Source of the DNA: Branchiostoma floridae
Lineage: Eukaryota; Chordata; Leptocardii; Amphioxiformes; Branchiostomatidae
Assembly (NCBI RefSeq): GCF_000003815.2
Contig: NC_049981.1
Span: 10,941,478-11,005,477, forward strand
DNA length: 64,000 nucleotides
Direction: 5' to 3'
Of the stretch, positions 52,409 through 64,000 are shown piece after piece; positions within the stretch are counted from its first letter, which is position 1, and each line of letters begins with the position of its first letter. A model generated the notes under the pieces. The model was not told the origin of the DNA. It was given only the letters and a program-made list of their open reading frames with translations, and searched no databases. A program made the position numbers and the translations under genes.

Positions 52409-55400
52409 ATGGCGGCGGAACGCTCAAGGCGTGCGAATGCCGGGGCCAAGATGACCAAGCTTCTCGTGGACGAACAAGAAGATGAATTTTACCAGACTAC
52501 GTACGGAGGCTTCAATGAAGTAAGTTTGTAACACCTAAAAAGCGACAGAGATTTCAATTAGTTTAGCTTATAGGTATATTGCAAATATTCTGCCTTTTCC
52601 GAATTGCTTAACTTAAGAAATGACTCGCTAAACTTGCTAGGAACATCATGGAAAATTTTGCTGTAAAATCCTGTATGCTTATTCATACCCTGCTTAACTT
52701 ACACAACAACAACACAATTTACATATGTAGCTTGCAAGCCTATGCTAGTTCAATACACGTGTCATTTTTGTAGTGGCAGAGTAGCTTTACTCAATTACTG
52801 TTCTTTGAGTTGATTTGAGCCTAACTGGTTTGGAATGACTTTCACTTTCCTGCCAGGAATCTGGAGATGAGGAGTTTGAGTCGGATGCGGAGAGCAGTGA
52901 TGATGAGGTGGACTCTGACTTCAGCGCCTCCGAGGACGATGAGCCGGTCAGCGACCAGGAGGACGATGAACCCAAGAGAAAGAGGAGGGTCGTCACAAAG
53001 GCCTACAGGGTTTGTTTTAACTTATATGCACTGTCTATGTGACATATTATGGTAACAAATAGGGGTGGGTACCGGTACAAAACCATTTTTCTTGTTGGAC
53101 AGGTCTATAAAAAACGGATCTGATAAAAATCAGTGGGCTGGATTCAAAATTGGTCTCAAGATGACCATTTTGAGTCCCCCCCCAAAATTTTCAGTTCTCA
53201 TAGACACATGTCAAGGATGATGGCATGTCTATTGGAGTTTTCACAGACAATCAGGTCCAGACCTGAGCATGATGCTCTAGACCTGAACCAGACCTGTACC
53301 TTAATTTTCTGTACCGGTGCCCACCCCAAGTAACAAAGCACTAGGAACAAAATTGCATGGGAATGTGTACTGGTAAGCAAAAATCATCTTGGTACAGATG
53401 TGGAAGAGCAGAACATTATTCAATGTACCCATATACTATACATAAATAAAGTTATATTCAACCTTTTTCCTCATATTGCTATAGAAAACATTTCTAGTAC
53501 AGCAAAGATGAAAATTTAGCACATTAGTTAGTTTCACTGCTTACAGATAGGTTGGGTTTGATACAAGACTTTGTCGTGTCCAAAGGATTTTGTTCTTCAA
53601 GATTTGATCCTGTGTGTAGTTTTGTTGACTCTAGTATCATCAACTAACAGAGTTTTTTTTTTACAGGAACCTAAGAAGGTTGCAAAACCAAGTGAGGGAA
53701 AAGAAGCAGAGAACGGACAACAGACTCAGAAGGTGGAGAAACCCAAACAGCCACAGCAACAGAGAGTCATCCCTCCCTCAGGTCAGCATGTTTGTTTGTG
53801 TGTTTGAACCTATATTTATTCATGAAAGCTCATATCCGCCTGCAAACTGCTTTTAATTGAGGTCATGAGGGAAGAGGCCAGGTTCAAACAAAGTATATAC
53901 AGTAACAAAGATACAGTTTATATCATTTAAAGTCCTAAAGAGTCTTACAATGTTTTTTTTTAAACAGGAGACCAGGGGTGCTGCACCCATTTACTTACTA
54001 ATTTCACCATCAGGAAACCCATTTTCACATGAGATTATTCTTTCAGCGAGAATCCAGACGCGTAAGTCCACTGCGGAGCGGACTCTGCAGTGTAACATCA
54101 GGTACAAGGAGCGGGAGCGTCTGCGCGCCATCCAGCCCAAGAAGCAGCCCGTGGAGTTCCGCCGACTCACGCAGGAAGAACTGCTTGAGGAGGCCAAGGT
54201 CACAGAACAGATTAACCTGGCTTCCCTGGGTGAGTCAAACACAGTACAATGCTATATTAAAGGCTCCACCCCTGAGGCATTACCAAAAATTCTGCTGGTT
54301 ATTCAGATCAAAGGATAGATACCACTGTAAATCATGGAAACTTTTGCAGTAGTTTTATTTTGCAGTAGGAAGAAAAAGGAGATTTCCAAAGTATGTTAGA
54401 TTTGCGGTCTAAACAATTTTGCAATACTTAAGTCATACAATGGAGACATATTTGCAGCGTCTCTAATTTGCAGTGGAGGGGACACAGCAAAATAAAAAGT
54501 CTACAATCATTTTACATAATGTACAGTACTTAATGTAGTTCCACTACTTTCAGTACAATCTACAAAACACACTGAAGAGTGATAGAAAGGTCTTTCTCCT
54601 GACTTCTATTAGGGAGGTAAAAGGCGGTGGAAGTAGAGGGATGGGCCCCACCTTCTAATACTGTGCCTTAGACACTGTGGATAACAATCCATTGCCTCAT
54701 GGCCCCCCAAATGTCTATGAGAATACCCTTCTTAACCTACGTGATGTTTTCTGTTCTGTAGAGACGTACCGTCAGCTGGAGGATGAGAGGAGAAAAGCGC
54801 GGAACCAGAAGCGTGTGCGTTACCAGGGCCCCACCATCAGGTACCACTCCCTGTCCATGCCTCTCATAGAGGAGCTGCCCAAGGACACAGAGGAGATCAA
54901 CGTGGTTGGAGACAGGTTGGTCCTTTATGTGAATATGCAGAATCATGATAAAGCAATGAAATGTATTCTAAATACCATTGATTCTTTAGTGAAAATGTCC
55001 AAGAGAATGGGGTAATACCAATTGTTAGCCATTAGCTCAATCATCAGAAACCATCTTAAATCATTAGAAATTCTTTAAATTATCAGAAATTATCTGACTC
55101 ATGAAATGGTTAGCAGAATATTTTCAAATTTCATCATCATCATCTTCGCCGCATTTAGACGAGTGTTGCTTTCCATTACTCTATTGTCAGTTTTTTATTA
55201 GTCATGTACATACCTTGTATGTTTTCTTAATTGTTCAACTTTAAACATCTGCCGCTGTTTTTTTTCAGCTCTCCTCCAGTGCAGCCTTCCCAGAAGTCCC
55301 AGGTTACGCGCTGCTCTCGTAATTTCATCACCTTCCCGGACGACGCCACATTCCGTAAGCACTTCCCCGCCAAAAAGCCAAAACCTCCGGCGAAATCGTA

Positions 55401-55590
55401 CTGTGCGGTGACTCGCCTGCCAGCAAAGTACTTTGACCCCATCACACAGACGCCCTACGCTACGATACAGGCCTTTAAATGTTTGAGAGACACATATCTG
55501 CAAGAACAGGAGTTGAAGTGTGACAAGAGACTGAATGAACTGAATGGATATCTGGAACAGAAAAGAAAACAGAAACTCCTACAGAAATAA
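52409..55590 (+). CDS. VPS72: VPS72 / YL1, H2A.Z chaperone subunit of SRCAP and TIP60 complexes (6 exons)
   Basis: VPS72 binds H2A.Z-H2B and helps SRCAP/SWR1 and TIP60 complexes deposit or remodel the variant nucleosome. Exons: 52409-52519, 52857-53009, 53667-53781, 54047-54229, 54762-54915, 55269-55590. This is 1038 nt, 345 aa; human has about 364. The N-terminal YL1 region has DEFYQTTYGGFNEESGDEEF, near identical to human. It is followed by an acidic stretch with VDSDFSASEDDEP, then KRKRRVVTKAYREP, the Swc2-like H2A.Z-binding module. The middle contains RLTQEELLEEAKVTEQINLA and SLETYRQLEDERRK. The C-terminal YL1_C domain contains RCSRNFITFPDDATFRKHFP, CAVTRLPAKYFDPITQTPYA and TIQAFKCLRDTYLQEQ. 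All GT-AG junctions and phases close. The basic residues in the middle suggest nuclear import. It shares its upstream region with CHTOP. Confidence 0.97.
53060..53329. mobile_element. hAT-like MITE, TAGGnCTGGGTACCGGTAC family, copy 2
   Basis: The left end TAGGGGTGGGTACCGGTAC and the right end GTACCGGTGCCCACCCCAA are inverted complements with small changes. The 8-bp target duplication GTAACAAA is exact (52052... read as 53052-53059, and 53330-53337). The 270-bp interior repeats the AGGTCCAGACCTGA type palindrome of copy 1 (26979-27391). It lies in VPS72 intron 2. Confidence 0.85.
54323..54529. mobile_element. TACTGTAAA-family MITE in VPS72 intron 4
   Basis: It starts ACTGTAAATCATGGAAACTT and ends with the inverted GTACAGTAC-type terminus near 54529. 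The interior has GCAGTAGTTTTATTTTGCAG on the left and GCAAAATAAAAAG on the right. Confidence 0.5.
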
Positions 55591-56520
55591 GTAGTCATAC
55601 TCGTACCTCTGTGTTAAACAATCTCTCACTGTCACAGACTTTTAGGGAGCTTGTGGCCATACATCTCTAACTCAATAGAACCATTCCCTTTCGTAGAGTC
55701 ACCAATAGGTGCTCAGGACTCTTTATCACTCTGAAAGTCAGACCAATAAGAGCTCAGTATTCTCAATGACTCTGAAAGTCAGACCAATAGGAGCTCGGGA
55801 TTCCCAAGCACTCAGAAAGTCAGACCAATAGGAGCTCAGGATTCCCAAGCACTCTGAAAGTCAGACCAATAGGAGATCAAGATCCTCTGTCACTATGGAA
55901 ACCTGTAATCCCATCCTCCAGCACCATGGTAACAGACAGATCTCAGTCTGACAAGAATCGGCCCATGTTAGCACATATTTGTACTAGTAAATCAACAGGA
56001 TTAAAATGTTCACAACTCTCCTGACTTGTAAGTGTTGGCTATCAAGTGACCAGTGGAAGGACTGCTATAAAATTAAAACACACTGTATGGTGACCAGCCC
56101 ATGTCCTGCCACTTACTATATTATGTAATAAAACACCACAGGTGCTGTTTCTTGGCTCCATTGATATTGAAAAACAGATGAAAATGACGTTATTGAAGAA
56201 CGTGGAATTGTCTTCTGCCTTCACACTGAGAACTATGTGTTAACCATTAGTATCATGGTTAGGTAGTATTTGTTACTTGTTCTAGCATTAGTACATGTGA
56301 TCAGGAACTGCCAATTGTATTAGCCAGAAGGCCTTAACTTGAGTCTCAATTGATTAGTCACATACCCCCACCCTTCCATCTTAAGACCCATCTCCTTTGA
56401 GTTCACTAGGAAACTATCTGTGACTATAGCACTCCCAAGCTCTGATCTATCCCTAACCTGAAACCTGCACTAAGCTTACTGCACATATGAATAAATGGTA
56501 TTTTACAGAAGGAAGATTTG
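55591..56520 (+). other. VPS72 3' UTR
   Basis: This runs from the stop codon to a consensus AATAAA at 56490-56495, followed by a T/G-rich stretch (TTGTCTTTGTGTC), giving a 3' UTR of about 0.93 kb. It contains the 41-bp tandem repeat at about 55690-55895. Confidence 0.6.
55690..55895. repeat. 41-bp tandem repeat with ACCAATA cores, 5 copies
   Basis: ACCAATA occurs at 55701, 55742, 55783, 55824 and 55865, spaced by exactly 41 nt each. Units share CTCTGAAAGTCAGACCAATA and GGAGCTCAGGATTC-like parts. The middle three are the most similar. It lies in the presumptive VPS72 3' UTR. Confidence 0.9.
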
Positions 56521-58521
56521 TCTTTGTGTCTAACACTGTTGAAGTACGTTGTAATGTCTGGAATTTAATACTAATGATATCTACATGTGTCATGAAAGTC
56601 AACTTTTAAGTATTTCTAAGAACATGCATAATTCCATAACTTCTGTTAAAGGGTAAGTATGTATGTGTGTTTGTGCCTGTGTTTGTTGTGTGTGTGTGAG
56701 TGAGTTTATGATCTGAACATACAATGATTTTGACCTACCTATAGAGAGCTAGAGAAGTATTGCTTTTTGCTAGTCTGGATTGTCTGTCTGCCTTGTACAT
56801 TGCAGTTTCTGCATATTCTGCCATCAAGCGTGTGACAAAACAGTTAAGACATAGAAATTCAACGTAGGTAACAAACAATAGTGAATGAATTGGTTGATGT
56901 AACCCAAAATAACATAACTGAACAAGTTGAAAGCAAATTGCTTCAAATACAAATCACAACACAAAAGGACTCCACCCTTGAGGCATTGCCAAAAAGGCAG
57001 AGAAGCCGAACGAAACTTTAGATTGTTCATTGTAGTGAAGATGGAATGTGTAAACCAAGCGACTATAGGGCTGTACACTAATAATCCAATATCCACCATA
57101 TGGCTCTATTTTCTATCCCCATTCATCTGCTGGCTAGTGGTAATGACCCAATGAATCACCATATATTACTAATTTTTCATGAGTGAGTTGCAATAAATTG
57201 AAGCTCTAATTGGAACTTATGTTTTCATAGACATTTGCAGTGGGATTTAGGCAACTGGAAGGATCATTATTGAGGTAGAGATGGCAAAGGTCAAAATTGG
57301 AAATTGGGTCTGGTTTATTGAATTGGAATTCCTTGCAACCAAAAAGGCTGAATTGTGAGGTTCACAATTACAAAGTTTTACATATACATGTACTGCAGGT
57401 AAAGACAGCAATCATTTTTATACATGTGTCCCCAATTTAGTGTACATGTATCTCACATGTTTTACCATTGCCAAGAAAGCAATGTTTTCCGTTGGTGTGT
57501 GAGTTGGTGCCTGACTGGGTGGTTCGTGCATACAACAACTTCAGAAATTTTTGATAGATATCAATGATACTTTGTATGTGGGTAGATCTCAGAAAAGCAA
57601 AGAACAACTTCGATTTTGGACTCCTAGTGGTGCTTCTATGGTATTGCAAGAGAACGTTCAGTTTCTTTATTCTATGTTCTGGGCATGTTTTTTGATGGCC
57701 CTTATTATTAGTACATACAAATACCTTTATAGACCATATAGAAGACACCCGGTTCTTTCGGTACGTTGACATTTTGAATGGAGGATTTATGCGAAGTAGG
57801 AAAACATTGTTTGATTTCATGTTGACCTATGCCCCGACCTTAGTCATTCACAATTTACTATATCATGATGTATTTTGGATACAAGAAATGCTTTCTTGCC
57901 TTGCGTCTATAGCCTTATTTCGATTAGAAACATGTCGTGTGTATTCGAAAAAAGGAGTACTAGTGTTATTTTAAGAAATTCAAATGGGAGAAATCCCATT
58001 TGCACACCCCTCCCTACACCTGTCGCAGTGGTACGTTCCAGACATGATTACATTTCTCGCCTCTGGCCGCATCGCGCCCGTATGTTGTAATTACACCGCT
58101 TTATCCTGTACCACCACGCCCGCTACGCTACAACCACGCACGGCACACAACCACCCAGCGGTGCAGCTCCTCTGTCAGCCCGACTGTGTGTGTGTGTGTG
58201 TGACCCGCCCGAATGACACAGCAACAGACAATGCCTGACGTGTACCAGCCATAGAGATCGGCGACCCCACATCGTGCGGGATTTTCCGTACCATCCGGTT
58301 GGCGGTTCCGTGATAGCGGCAGGTAGGTAAACATGTTTTATGACAGTGCGTGTATAGATGGGTGACATGCGGACAGGTGGGCTGACGTGGGGCATTGTTG
58401 ACGGCAGGTGGGTTGGAGTGATGGGTGTATAGACACAACAACAGTTGGAGAACGTAACGGTCCTCCAAAAGCGATCAGGATAGATTTGATATGACTCAAC
58501 ATGTGTTTTATGAGGATGTGG

Positions 58522-58705
58522 TTATTCTCCTCGAAGCAGAGGTTGTGCTTCGGCTTCTTTTGACGTGATTTTTCGGTGTTTGTGTCGGTTTTCTTCCCAG
58601 GCCGGCGGACATTTACAAAAGGAGACAACATGAAAAAGACCGACAAAAAGACCGACAACACGTCAATAAACAACCGGAGCCGAACCTCTGCTTGAAGATT
58701 AGATA
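58522..58705. mobile_element. Foldback MITE, AAGCAGAGGTT family, copy A
   Basis: The left arm (TATTCTCCTCGAAGCAGAGG, then CTTCGGCTTC and TTTTGACGTG) is complementary in reverse to the right arm (ACACGTCAATAAACAACCGG, then AGCCGAACCTCTGCTT and GATTAGATA). The two arms cover most of the 184-nt element. The central part has CGGTTTT and AAAAAGACCG repeats. Confidence 0.75.
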
Positions 58706-60555
58706 GCGTATTTAGGGGATGGGTTTAGGACAATTATATGTAACGATATTGGTCACCTTTTTGTGCCTAGTGGCACATAGGGTAGAAAGTTTCCTTGCTG
58801 TTTATGTAGCAGAATATATCTTTACAGCCTCAGAAATTGCTGTCACTTTCCATTTAACGTGTTCGAGGCAACTCCTCTAACACGAGCCCCCATTTTACGT
58901 CAAAATACGGTTACAGCCCTAAACTGAAGAGATGCCCTACCCAGGATTGAACCGCGGTATATATATATATATATTATTGCCGTTGTTTGTATCGATTGTT
59001 CTAAGGTTGACGTTTCATGCACAAGCATAATCTCTAAGCAGATATTGGGGTAGAAAATCGCACCATGTTCTTACCGACCGGTATTGTTGTATGTAGTCAC
59101 GTAGTGCCTATCAGAAATGCCCGAAAAATGTTACGATTTACATCAATATCTTTTTGGGTACAATGTACTCTCTTTTAGGCCTGGAAAATTCAACTTTATG
59201 TTTGCAATGTTGGTCCTGAAAATAATCTAATCGATAGGTAGGGATTCTCTTTCTTCATATATCGGTTTCGTACAGTTCAGCAAAATAAAACTGAAATTCA
59301 CCAGGGAGCTGATATCTTCATAAACAGAAATGAGAAGAACATGATAAAAACTGATTTTGCCTTGTTTTTATCACTCAGATGTCAAATAAAAAAAAATTAT
59401 GCCCCTTGCCGACCAATAAGGCTTGGGTCGGCAAATTTTCTAGGGTCGGTCGGGTAACCGACAACACCACATCTTTTCCTATGCCTTATATTCACGGTTG
59501 AGTATATGCGCGTCTCTAACAATGCCCGGCCACTCTATGCATGAAATGCTTTTTCATTACTGTCAGTTGTGTGATATCGATAGTATCACACAGTGTTAAG
59601 TTTCAATTTGCGTGTATAGGTCTAAATCAATAATGATGGTTTATCCATAAAACATATTACTGGACAAAAAATGCTTTGAACTGCATGATACTTGGTTACA
59701 AAAATGTCATCGTTATAAAAACAAATACTGTGCACACGAAGAAAATAATAATAGTTGATGTTTGATGTGGTAGATATCTAGTCATGGTTTGCGTGTATCT
59801 TTAGTTGTTACATCTAAGCTACGTAAGTACATTGAATCCTCTTGAGCATGGGAACTATTTTGCTATAATTGGCCGAAGCATAAGCTTGTATATCATGTGA
59901 GTAGTGCTGGTAAAATATAGTGTGTGAGTTGGGACATACTCTACAATTGTTACATCCAAGCGAACAATTGATATTCTTCCGCTGAATTAAGCTACTCTCT
60001 TGTAGACTACACCAGAACAAAGCATAGTTTACGGTAGCGATTTGAATGGAAGATATTGCGACTGATAACTTTCAAAACACGCTACATCGCTGAACACATA
60101 TTGCGCAGTTATTCATATTTTCTTGCGTGGGCGTTTGCCGTTCGCTTTTTTTTACATACAATTTCCTGATTTTGTACTGCAGTTCAATTGTTCGTGACGC
60201 AAGACTTGCATTCAGAATATCTATAACTAGAATTCTAGTTTTGGGTGGCATACATTGTCTTAGACTGTCCTTTTTTCCAAACAATAATTTCATCGGGTTG
60301 GTACGTCATAGGATAGTAGTGTTTTCTTTTACACAACCAGTACATAAACTTTTTTTTGTTTCTACAAGACAGAGAGCACTTGTCTAGCAAAATAAATTCA
60401 CTGGGTCTCTGTACCCAGTTCACTAACCGTTACACGTTCAATCACAAGTTTGTTTTTCAGTTCTAATCCAGAAGCTTCTAAAATTGATTTTTTGTCCACT
60501 TGTTATAACCCTTATTTATCTTCATAAGACTTTGGATGAATGAATAGAAATCACC

Positions 60556-60714
60556 CATCTAGCATGCGCAGTGGTTTGGCTTCGGCTAGTTCTGACGTGT
60601 TTTTCAGGCTATTTTGTACTATTTTCGTTATGTCCCCCGACCGACAAAAACGCCTTAATACGTCAACAGCAGCCGGAGCCGAACTTCTCATTGGAGAATA
60701 GATAGAAATAGCTT
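60556..60714. mobile_element. Foldback MITE, AAGCAGAGGTT family, copy B
   Basis: The right arm TACGTCAACAGCAGCCGGAG then CCGAACTTCTC and GAGAATAGATA closely matches that of copy A. The left arm (GGTTTGGCTTCGGCTAGTTC, TGACGTG) pairs with it less perfectly. Copies A and B lie about 2 kb apart in the same orientation. Confidence 0.7.
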
Positions 60715-62199
60715 CTTGTACAGCTTGTTCAATTGCTTTCTGTATTGATTCAGTGGTGTCCAGGCCTAGGCTCTAACAGGTGTCAGTGTCCCGCTTGGCT
60801 ACCCGTCCAGCGCGGGGTAAGCTTTGGTCTGGATGAAACCCGATCCTCTCAGTCTTTGAATAATTGAAATGTTGCATGCGCTTGCAGTAAAGTGATACTG
60901 AAATCATTCTTAGATTAGTTTTCTTAGGTATTTCATTTTCTATACAAATAAGGCGACGTTTGGATACTCATCTCATTTGTTCTATCCCTAAGTCTAGCGA
61001 TTGGACCGTTAGGGCACCGCAAAGGGTTTGGCAACCAGTTTTACACACCCTTCTCTGTTTGTTTTTCTTCTTGATGTTTCACTTATGATTTGTGTAAATA
61101 CCTATCCATACTCTAATATCATCCTCCAATCTTTTCCGTTTCTTCCTCTCTAGACAGTTTCTTGTGTGATAATTTTTAGTATTCCTCATGCCCATGACAC
61201 GTAGCCGTACCAATTCAGTTTTCTTAATTATCTTTACTCTGGTATAATATGTCATGGTATGGAACGATGTTTTGCTTGTCTCTGTTGTTACTGAACGCTG
61301 AGGGCTGTCACAAAATGACAACTAATCTGTATGGTGCATGACAAAGACAGCGAGCGCTCGCTTTATTTTAACGAGCAAACTAACGAAGTTAAATGGAAAA
61401 TTTCTTGATACTAAAAGTTAAATTATAGATAACAGACAACATGCTATCGAATGGAGAACGCCTTTGAAATCCCGATATGTAAACTTCGCTTCAGCAACAA
61501 TTTAAGTATGTCTGTGTGGATAAAGTCCAATAAAGTCTTAATCATACGTGCACGCCTTGCTTCTATATAACATGACCACGGCACGTACAGGACAAAAGAT
61601 ACAAAACCCGGAACGTTCTGTTGCAGTACCAAGGTCAGCCACAGGAGTCCCTAAATCAACCTTGACCTTTGGGTCTATAACATCCACCAACATATGTGCA
61701 TACCAAATATCTTCACAATCCATCCAGAGGTTCTTATGATATTACCCCGTGTACTCTCAGACACACACAGATAATGGAGTCAAAAACTATACCTCCATTT
61801 TTCACTGAGATATCAATAATATATCCAGCTGTTGTTTTCGTGAAAACACAATTTCTGATGGAACATTTCACATTCCCGTGCGGTCGTTGACCCCTTGATA
61901 GCGTCAAAAGTGACAATACACCCAGATTTCTCTGTATACAACAGGCTGGTATGCCGTACAGATAAGTAAGGTCGTTGTGATTGGCTGATCGGTTTGTGAA
62001 CCAAAGGTGTAGCTGTCGATTTCTATCTTATGTCACCATCTCGCTGATAGGCGCCTGGGATAATCTTCAATCAGTGTGGTCCCAGTGTGTTTGCATGTCC
62101 TTTGGGTGTGTTTTCCATGAATTTCATTTCATTGCGTTTTTCTCTGTTCATTGCACCACGAGCTTAAATTGTCGGAGGTTCGAACCCCGCCTGGGCACT

Positions 62200-62350
62200 G
62201 TGTGAGGTAGCATATTAAAGTTCTTTCGGATGGTGACGTGAAGTCTATGGCCCCTTGCAGTAGAGAGTTTCAGGCGTTAGACCTCTGCACGCTATTAAAG
62301 AACCCAGCACAGTTATTGAGGAATGCCCCAGCGCACAGGAGTATCACGCA
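62200..62350 (+). repeat. Dispersed repeat, AAAGAACCC family, with nearby B-box-like GGTTCGAACCCC
   Basis: GTTAGACCTCTGCACGCTAT, TAAAGAACCCAGCACAGTTA and TTGAGGAATGCCCCAGCGCA follow the same order as the copies near 6640 and 29643. Just upstream, GGTTCGAACCCC (62178-62189) is a perfect Pol III B box, but no matching A box or cloverleaf is visible, so a tRNA-derived SINE head is likelier than a tRNA gene. Confidence 0.5.
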
Positions 62351-63204
62351 GCGAAAGCAGGGGTGTAGACATCTATACTTGTCAGTCACGGTACATTGCG
62401 TAGAAAACTGACAACCCAGTCTTAGATTCAAAATTCATTTGTGGCCTCATCGAGCGTCTTTGAGGAAAAAAACCTCCTATTTTCTATATTTTCATCTTCG
62501 TCACTCGAAAATGATAATAATCAACTCACGATCTCACGGAGCTGTCCATAAGGGCTGACGTCATAGATATCACGGATGCTGTTTACCACACGGATGGTGA
62601 CGTCATTGGATAAGTGTCGTTTGTTGCTTGAAAGGTTGAAAATCGTCTGAGTGGAGAGGTTAATGACACTTTATTCATCGGAAATCTCATCCTCACAGTC
62701 ATCATTCTCCAAGCAGACGATTTCCGTTTCAGCATATCGAGAAAGCAGTTGGAACAGAAAATTACAGCTCGAAAAACCTAACGATTTAGCCTTCATAACA
62801 TTTTCTTTTAGAGATTAATGAATGTTATAAGAGGATATTCACTTTTGATACTTGGCGCAAGCTTGGCGCAACATGGGTAAGGATTATGAATATATAAGTT
62901 GCGCCATTTGGCTCAGTCCAGTAACATTACCGCTTGAAATCCTAACGGGAATGAACACCTGTACCTGACGTGTAGGGGTGTACGTGTACGTGTGCGTAGC
63001 CGGATGTTTGGGTTTGGGCCGACGTGCCGACAGGCAAGGCTGCAGTAATCCGCAAAATACGCACAATGTGGTTAAGGTAAAGGTAAAAAAAACCCTCTCT
63101 ATACACGTAGTCACACTGCACTAAATCCCATCATTCAGTATGCGTCAGGATGCGTAAGTAATGAAAATGAATAAATTTGTACCTCTTTATCCGTCAAAAC
63201 ATAC

Positions 63205-63252
63205 GCACGCACGCACACACACACACAAAACACGCACACACACACACACACA
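63205..63252. repeat. (CA)n microsatellite
   Basis: This is a CGCACGCACACACACACA-type dinucleotide repeat, interrupted once by AAAACACG. Confidence 0.9.
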
Positions 63253-64000
63253 TACCATTTTCACGGAGGCAATAAACAATGCACCCTATACAACACATGT
63301 ACGTAATTAGTATAAATCTAAAGTGCGAATATCAAATGGCAGATTTCAATCAGCATTAGCCCCCCAATTAAGGAGGTCATATGAGATAACCCCCTTGCCC
63401 TGATACTCGCTAATTGGCAATCATTTTGACGGAAGTGGATTCAATTGATAAAAGCTTTTACACATTGGGTAGGCCATACGATAGTAACCATTTGGTTCCA
63501 AAATCTATCCAACTGTTGTCTTTCATCTAAGATCAACGACACGTGGCTTTCCGTTTGTACCAGTAAATGTTTTCATGCCCACTTTGTCAGTCTCACTATC
63601 ATATTCATGGCTTAACGTATGCGAAGGTGTGCACGTCAAAGTATTTTTGCCCTCTGTAACGTTAGAAGATAACGATTGATATCCATTCTTTTTTTTCTTC
63701 GAGCCCTGTTTGTGTATGGTGTGTGGGGTGGTATTAGTGCTTTCGGATGGGGACGGCAATCCGGCGGCCCCGTGTATAAATCAACTTCATGGGTGGAACC
63801 GTTTTCTGGGTGTCAATTGAGAGTCCTAACTCAAGATGCTGTGGATCTATCCTAACGATATTTGGTATGTAGGTAGTGATCGGGAAAACGAAGGTCAAGT
63901 TTTATAAATGCCCACCTTGACGTTTTCCAGGATATTGCAGCGGAACGTTAACTCCAGGTTTTGATTTTTTTTTTTTTTTTGAAACCCCACAACCTAGTTA

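Larger units (their letters stand above)
56521..64000. other. Gene-poor region downstream of VPS72
   Basis: No coding region with a recognisable domain was found on either strand. Contents include two related foldback elements (58522-58705 and 60556-60714), a short (AT)n near 58962-58975, dispersed repeats near 61585-61745, 62200-62350 and 63735-63925, paired CRE motifs (62556-62563 and 62598-62605), and a (CA)n tract at about 63205-63252. A GC-richer patch at 58010-58340, including a potential donor GCAG|GTAGGT at 58321-58322, could be a promoter or non-coding first exon, but nothing confirms it. Confidence 0.5.

Noticed and set aside
57774-58468. Overlapping short frames on both strands in a GC-richer patch
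   Set aside because: No recognisable domains or consistent splice-linked frames. At most this is a promoter or non-coding exon, which I cannot confirm.
62150-62210. tRNA gene suggested by GGTTCGAACCCC
   Set aside because: The B box is perfect, but no A box, acceptor stem or cloverleaf can be formed upstream. A SINE head is more likely.

Overview
The window is animal nuclear DNA. Genes are split into many short exons with canonical GT-AG borders. The proteins are strongly vertebrate-like, and introns are packed with small inverted-repeat transposons. I infer a lancelet (Branchiostoma) from the near-vertebrate protein identity, the intron density and repeat families I associate with amphioxus. 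No repeat or protein database was consulted. One run of Ns (34775-34892) marks an assembly gap.

Layout. 1-3157: non-coding upstream DNA with foldback elements and a GA-rich simple repeat. 3158-21817 (+): SMAD4, the common-mediator Smad of TGF-beta/BMP signalling, rebuilt as 12 coding exons and 592 aa. It carries a second, intact copy of MH1 exon 2 only 44 nt downstream of the first. 21818-26354: long presumptive 3' UTR and intergenic DNA. 26355-39342 (+): LMAN1/ERGIC-53, the ER-Golgi cargo lectin, 15 exons and 519 aa. 41361-43126 (+): a single-exon TRIM-NHL gene (RING, B-box, coiled coil, NHL repeats) with one apparent -1 frameshift near its end. 44836-51239 (-): CHTOP, the RGG-rich PRMT1 target and TREX mRNA-export factor, 7 coding exons and 249 aa. 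52409-55590 (+): VPS72/YL1, the H2A.Z-binding subunit of SRCAP/TIP60 complexes, 6 exons and 345 aa, head to head with CHTOP. 55591-64000: VPS72 3' UTR, then about 7.5 kb of gene-poor, repeat-bearing DNA with no gene I can support.

All exon borders were placed by hand. For each multi-exon gene the phases close exactly, with total coding lengths of 1779, 1560, 750 and 1038 nt, all divisible by three. The genes do not form a pathway; they are housekeeping and signalling neighbours. From my knowledge of the human map, SMAD4 and LMAN1 both lie on 18q21, and CHTOP and VPS72 both lie on 1q21.3, so old linkages seem to survive here.

The strongest candidate for an undescribed biological feature is the SMAD4 exon 2a/2b pair. 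Both exons are 175 nt, have the same phases and keep all zinc ligands. They are separated by an intron too short to splice easily, and including both would break the frame. This is the architecture of mutually exclusive exons in the DNA-binding domain of the single co-Smad. Other notable structures are nested Helentron-like elements with matched head and tail sequences in LMAN1 intron 9, an assembly gap flanked by an identical 966-bp overlap, nested hAT elements with a perfect 8-bp target duplication in a CHTOP intron, and a decayed copy of a SMAD4 exon end.
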